Assembly (NCBI GenBank): GCA_017560955.1
Contig: JAFZDV010000187.1
Location: 1-5,337, forward strand
DNA length: 5,337 nt
Direction: 5' to 3'
DNA from: Anaerotignum sp.
GTDB lineage: Bacteria; Bacillota; Clostridia; Lachnospirales; Anaerotignaceae
Position numbers and translations under genes: made by a program. The notes beneath the pieces are model-generated. The model saw only the letters and a list, made by a program, of their open reading frames with translations. It was not told the origin of the DNA and searched no databases. How positions within the stretch are numbered: the stretch's first letter is position 1; each line of letters starts with the position of its first letter. This document shows positions 4,709-5,337 of the stretch, piece after piece.

Positions 4709-5337
4709 TTAATACAATCTTAAATGAACAGGTACACCATTGTTAAAAGTACAAGGCAGTTCTCCCTGAATCAGGGGAAGGATATAATCGATCATTTCCT
4801 GTGTAACATCATTACCTGCTTCATTGATCCATTCATCAGGAACTTTTTTCACCAGATTAGCTATTTTATCGATTTCAACGAAATTAATCTCGAAGCGATA
4901 AGGCTTATCGGAAATTCGCTTGATAGCAGCCATTTTGCCTGTTCCGCCGGAAATACAATAATCTGCTGCCGCTGCACCCAACAGTCTGGATTCGTAAATA
5001 TCTGCTGCAGATGCAACATGAGAAGCACATCGCTGCATTACGCTTAACTCAATACTTCTTACTTTACAACCAATTTCATATCGAATGATTTCTTCCAGAT
5101 AACGGGAAGCACCTGCAAGGATCTTATGACCAAAGGCGTCAGCCGCTCTATCCTGCAGTGTATCTGTGATATAATCGCCCTCTTCGTTACGGATACCTTC
5201 GCTGACAGCGACGATAATGGAATGTTTTTCAGCCATTTTTTCTCTGACATCATCCAGGAACTGGTCTACGGAAAATGGTCTTTCGCACAGATAAATCAGA
5301 TCTGGTGCTGTATCGCCATTCAGTCGGCCTAACGCGG
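4709..5337 (-). CDS. pfkA: 6-phosphofructokinase, C-terminal 208 residues (runs off right edge)
   Basis: Phosphorylates fructose 6-phosphate to fructose 1,6-bisphosphate in glycolysis, in the cytoplasm. The open frame continues to the edge: the visible product starts ALGRLNGDTAPDLIYLCERPF, so the methionine at 5236 (KMAEKHS) is internal. Family blocks, numbered from the first visible residue: PDLIYL (11-16), IIVAVSEGI (40-48), the subunit/substrate region VRSIELSVMQRCASH (about 91-105) and ASAADIYESRLLGAAAADY (107-125), GGTGKMAAIKR (128-138), KKVPDEWIN (162-170) and PLIQGELP (186-193). The MQR segment aligns with the IQRGG of short bacterial enzymes, whose Arg contacts fructose 6-phosphate. 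This fits the longer (about 400 aa) clostridial-type family. The residues that separate ATP- from pyrophosphate-dependent enzymes lie outside the window, so the phosphoryl donor stays open. It ends in its own terminator. Confidence 0.93.
   Translation of the reverse strand, partial: ALGRLNGDTAPDLIYLCERPFSVDQFLDDVREKMAEKHSIIVAVSEGIRNEEGDYITDTLQDRAADAFGHKILAGASRYLEEIIRYEIGCKVRSIELSVMQRCASHVASAADIYESRLLGAAAADYCISGGTGKMAAIKRISDKPYRFEINFVEIDKIANLVKKVPDEWINEAGNDVTQEMIDYILPLIQGELPCTFNNGVPVHLRLY

Noticed and set aside
4709..5236. Phosphofructokinase start at the ATG at 5236
   Set aside because: The frame stays open to the window edge and the extra residues (PDLIYL and following) match the family, so this methionine is internal.

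Overview
The window looks like chromosomal DNA of an anaerobic low-to-moderate-GC Firmicute, most likely a clostridial lineage such as Lachnospiraceae. That placement is inferred from a ClpC-type chaperone, a long clostridial-type phosphofructokinase, a membrane protein with a BofC-C-like domain, a GH13 enzyme with long loop insertions, strong purine-rich Shine-Dalgarno sites and near-consensus sigma-A promoters. I saw no sign of mobile elements, CRISPR, tRNA, rRNA or recent transfer. Every gene lies on the minus strand, so the order of transcription runs from the right edge to the left edge.

Right to left: (1) 4709-5337, the C-terminal part of 6-phosphofructokinase, closed by a strong intrinsic terminator at 4671-4702. 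(2) 4084-4623, a small single-pass membrane protein whose C-terminal part resembles the BofC C-terminal domain; the longer reading frame back to 4704 is rejected because it starts inside the pfk terminator. (3) 3792-4083, a 292-base gap. It holds a strong extended -10 promoter (4029-4057), three hairpins and a 16-bp terminator (3901-3945). Together these outline a probable small RNA of about 120 nt with a C-rich loop at its 5' end. Next comes an inverted repeat (3867-3895) and then a perfect-consensus promoter (TTGACA-18-TATAAT, 3831-3860) for the next gene. (4) 1740-3791, a cytoplasmic neopullulanase/cyclomaltodextrinase-like GH13 enzyme. (5) 1068-1739, an RluA-family pseudouridine synthase whose ATG directly follows the GH13 stop codon, giving a two-gene operon. 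(6) 925-1067, the clpC leader: a TTGCAA-17-TATAAT promoter, a 13-bp hairpin and a CIRCE-like (HrcA-type) inverted repeat. (7) 1-924, the first 308 codons of clpC.

Functionally the window joins central sugar metabolism (phosphofructokinase, intracellular maltodextrin breakdown), RNA modification and the heat-shock proteolysis system. Only GH13 and the pseudouridine synthase form a clear operon. The rest are separate units with their own promoters and terminators.

The most interesting material is between the genes: the candidate sRNA with a CUCCCC loop at 3901-4023, and the clpC control region, where a terminator-like hairpin lies between the best promoter and the gene and a degenerate CIRCE operator follows it. 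No gap exceeds 300 bases.
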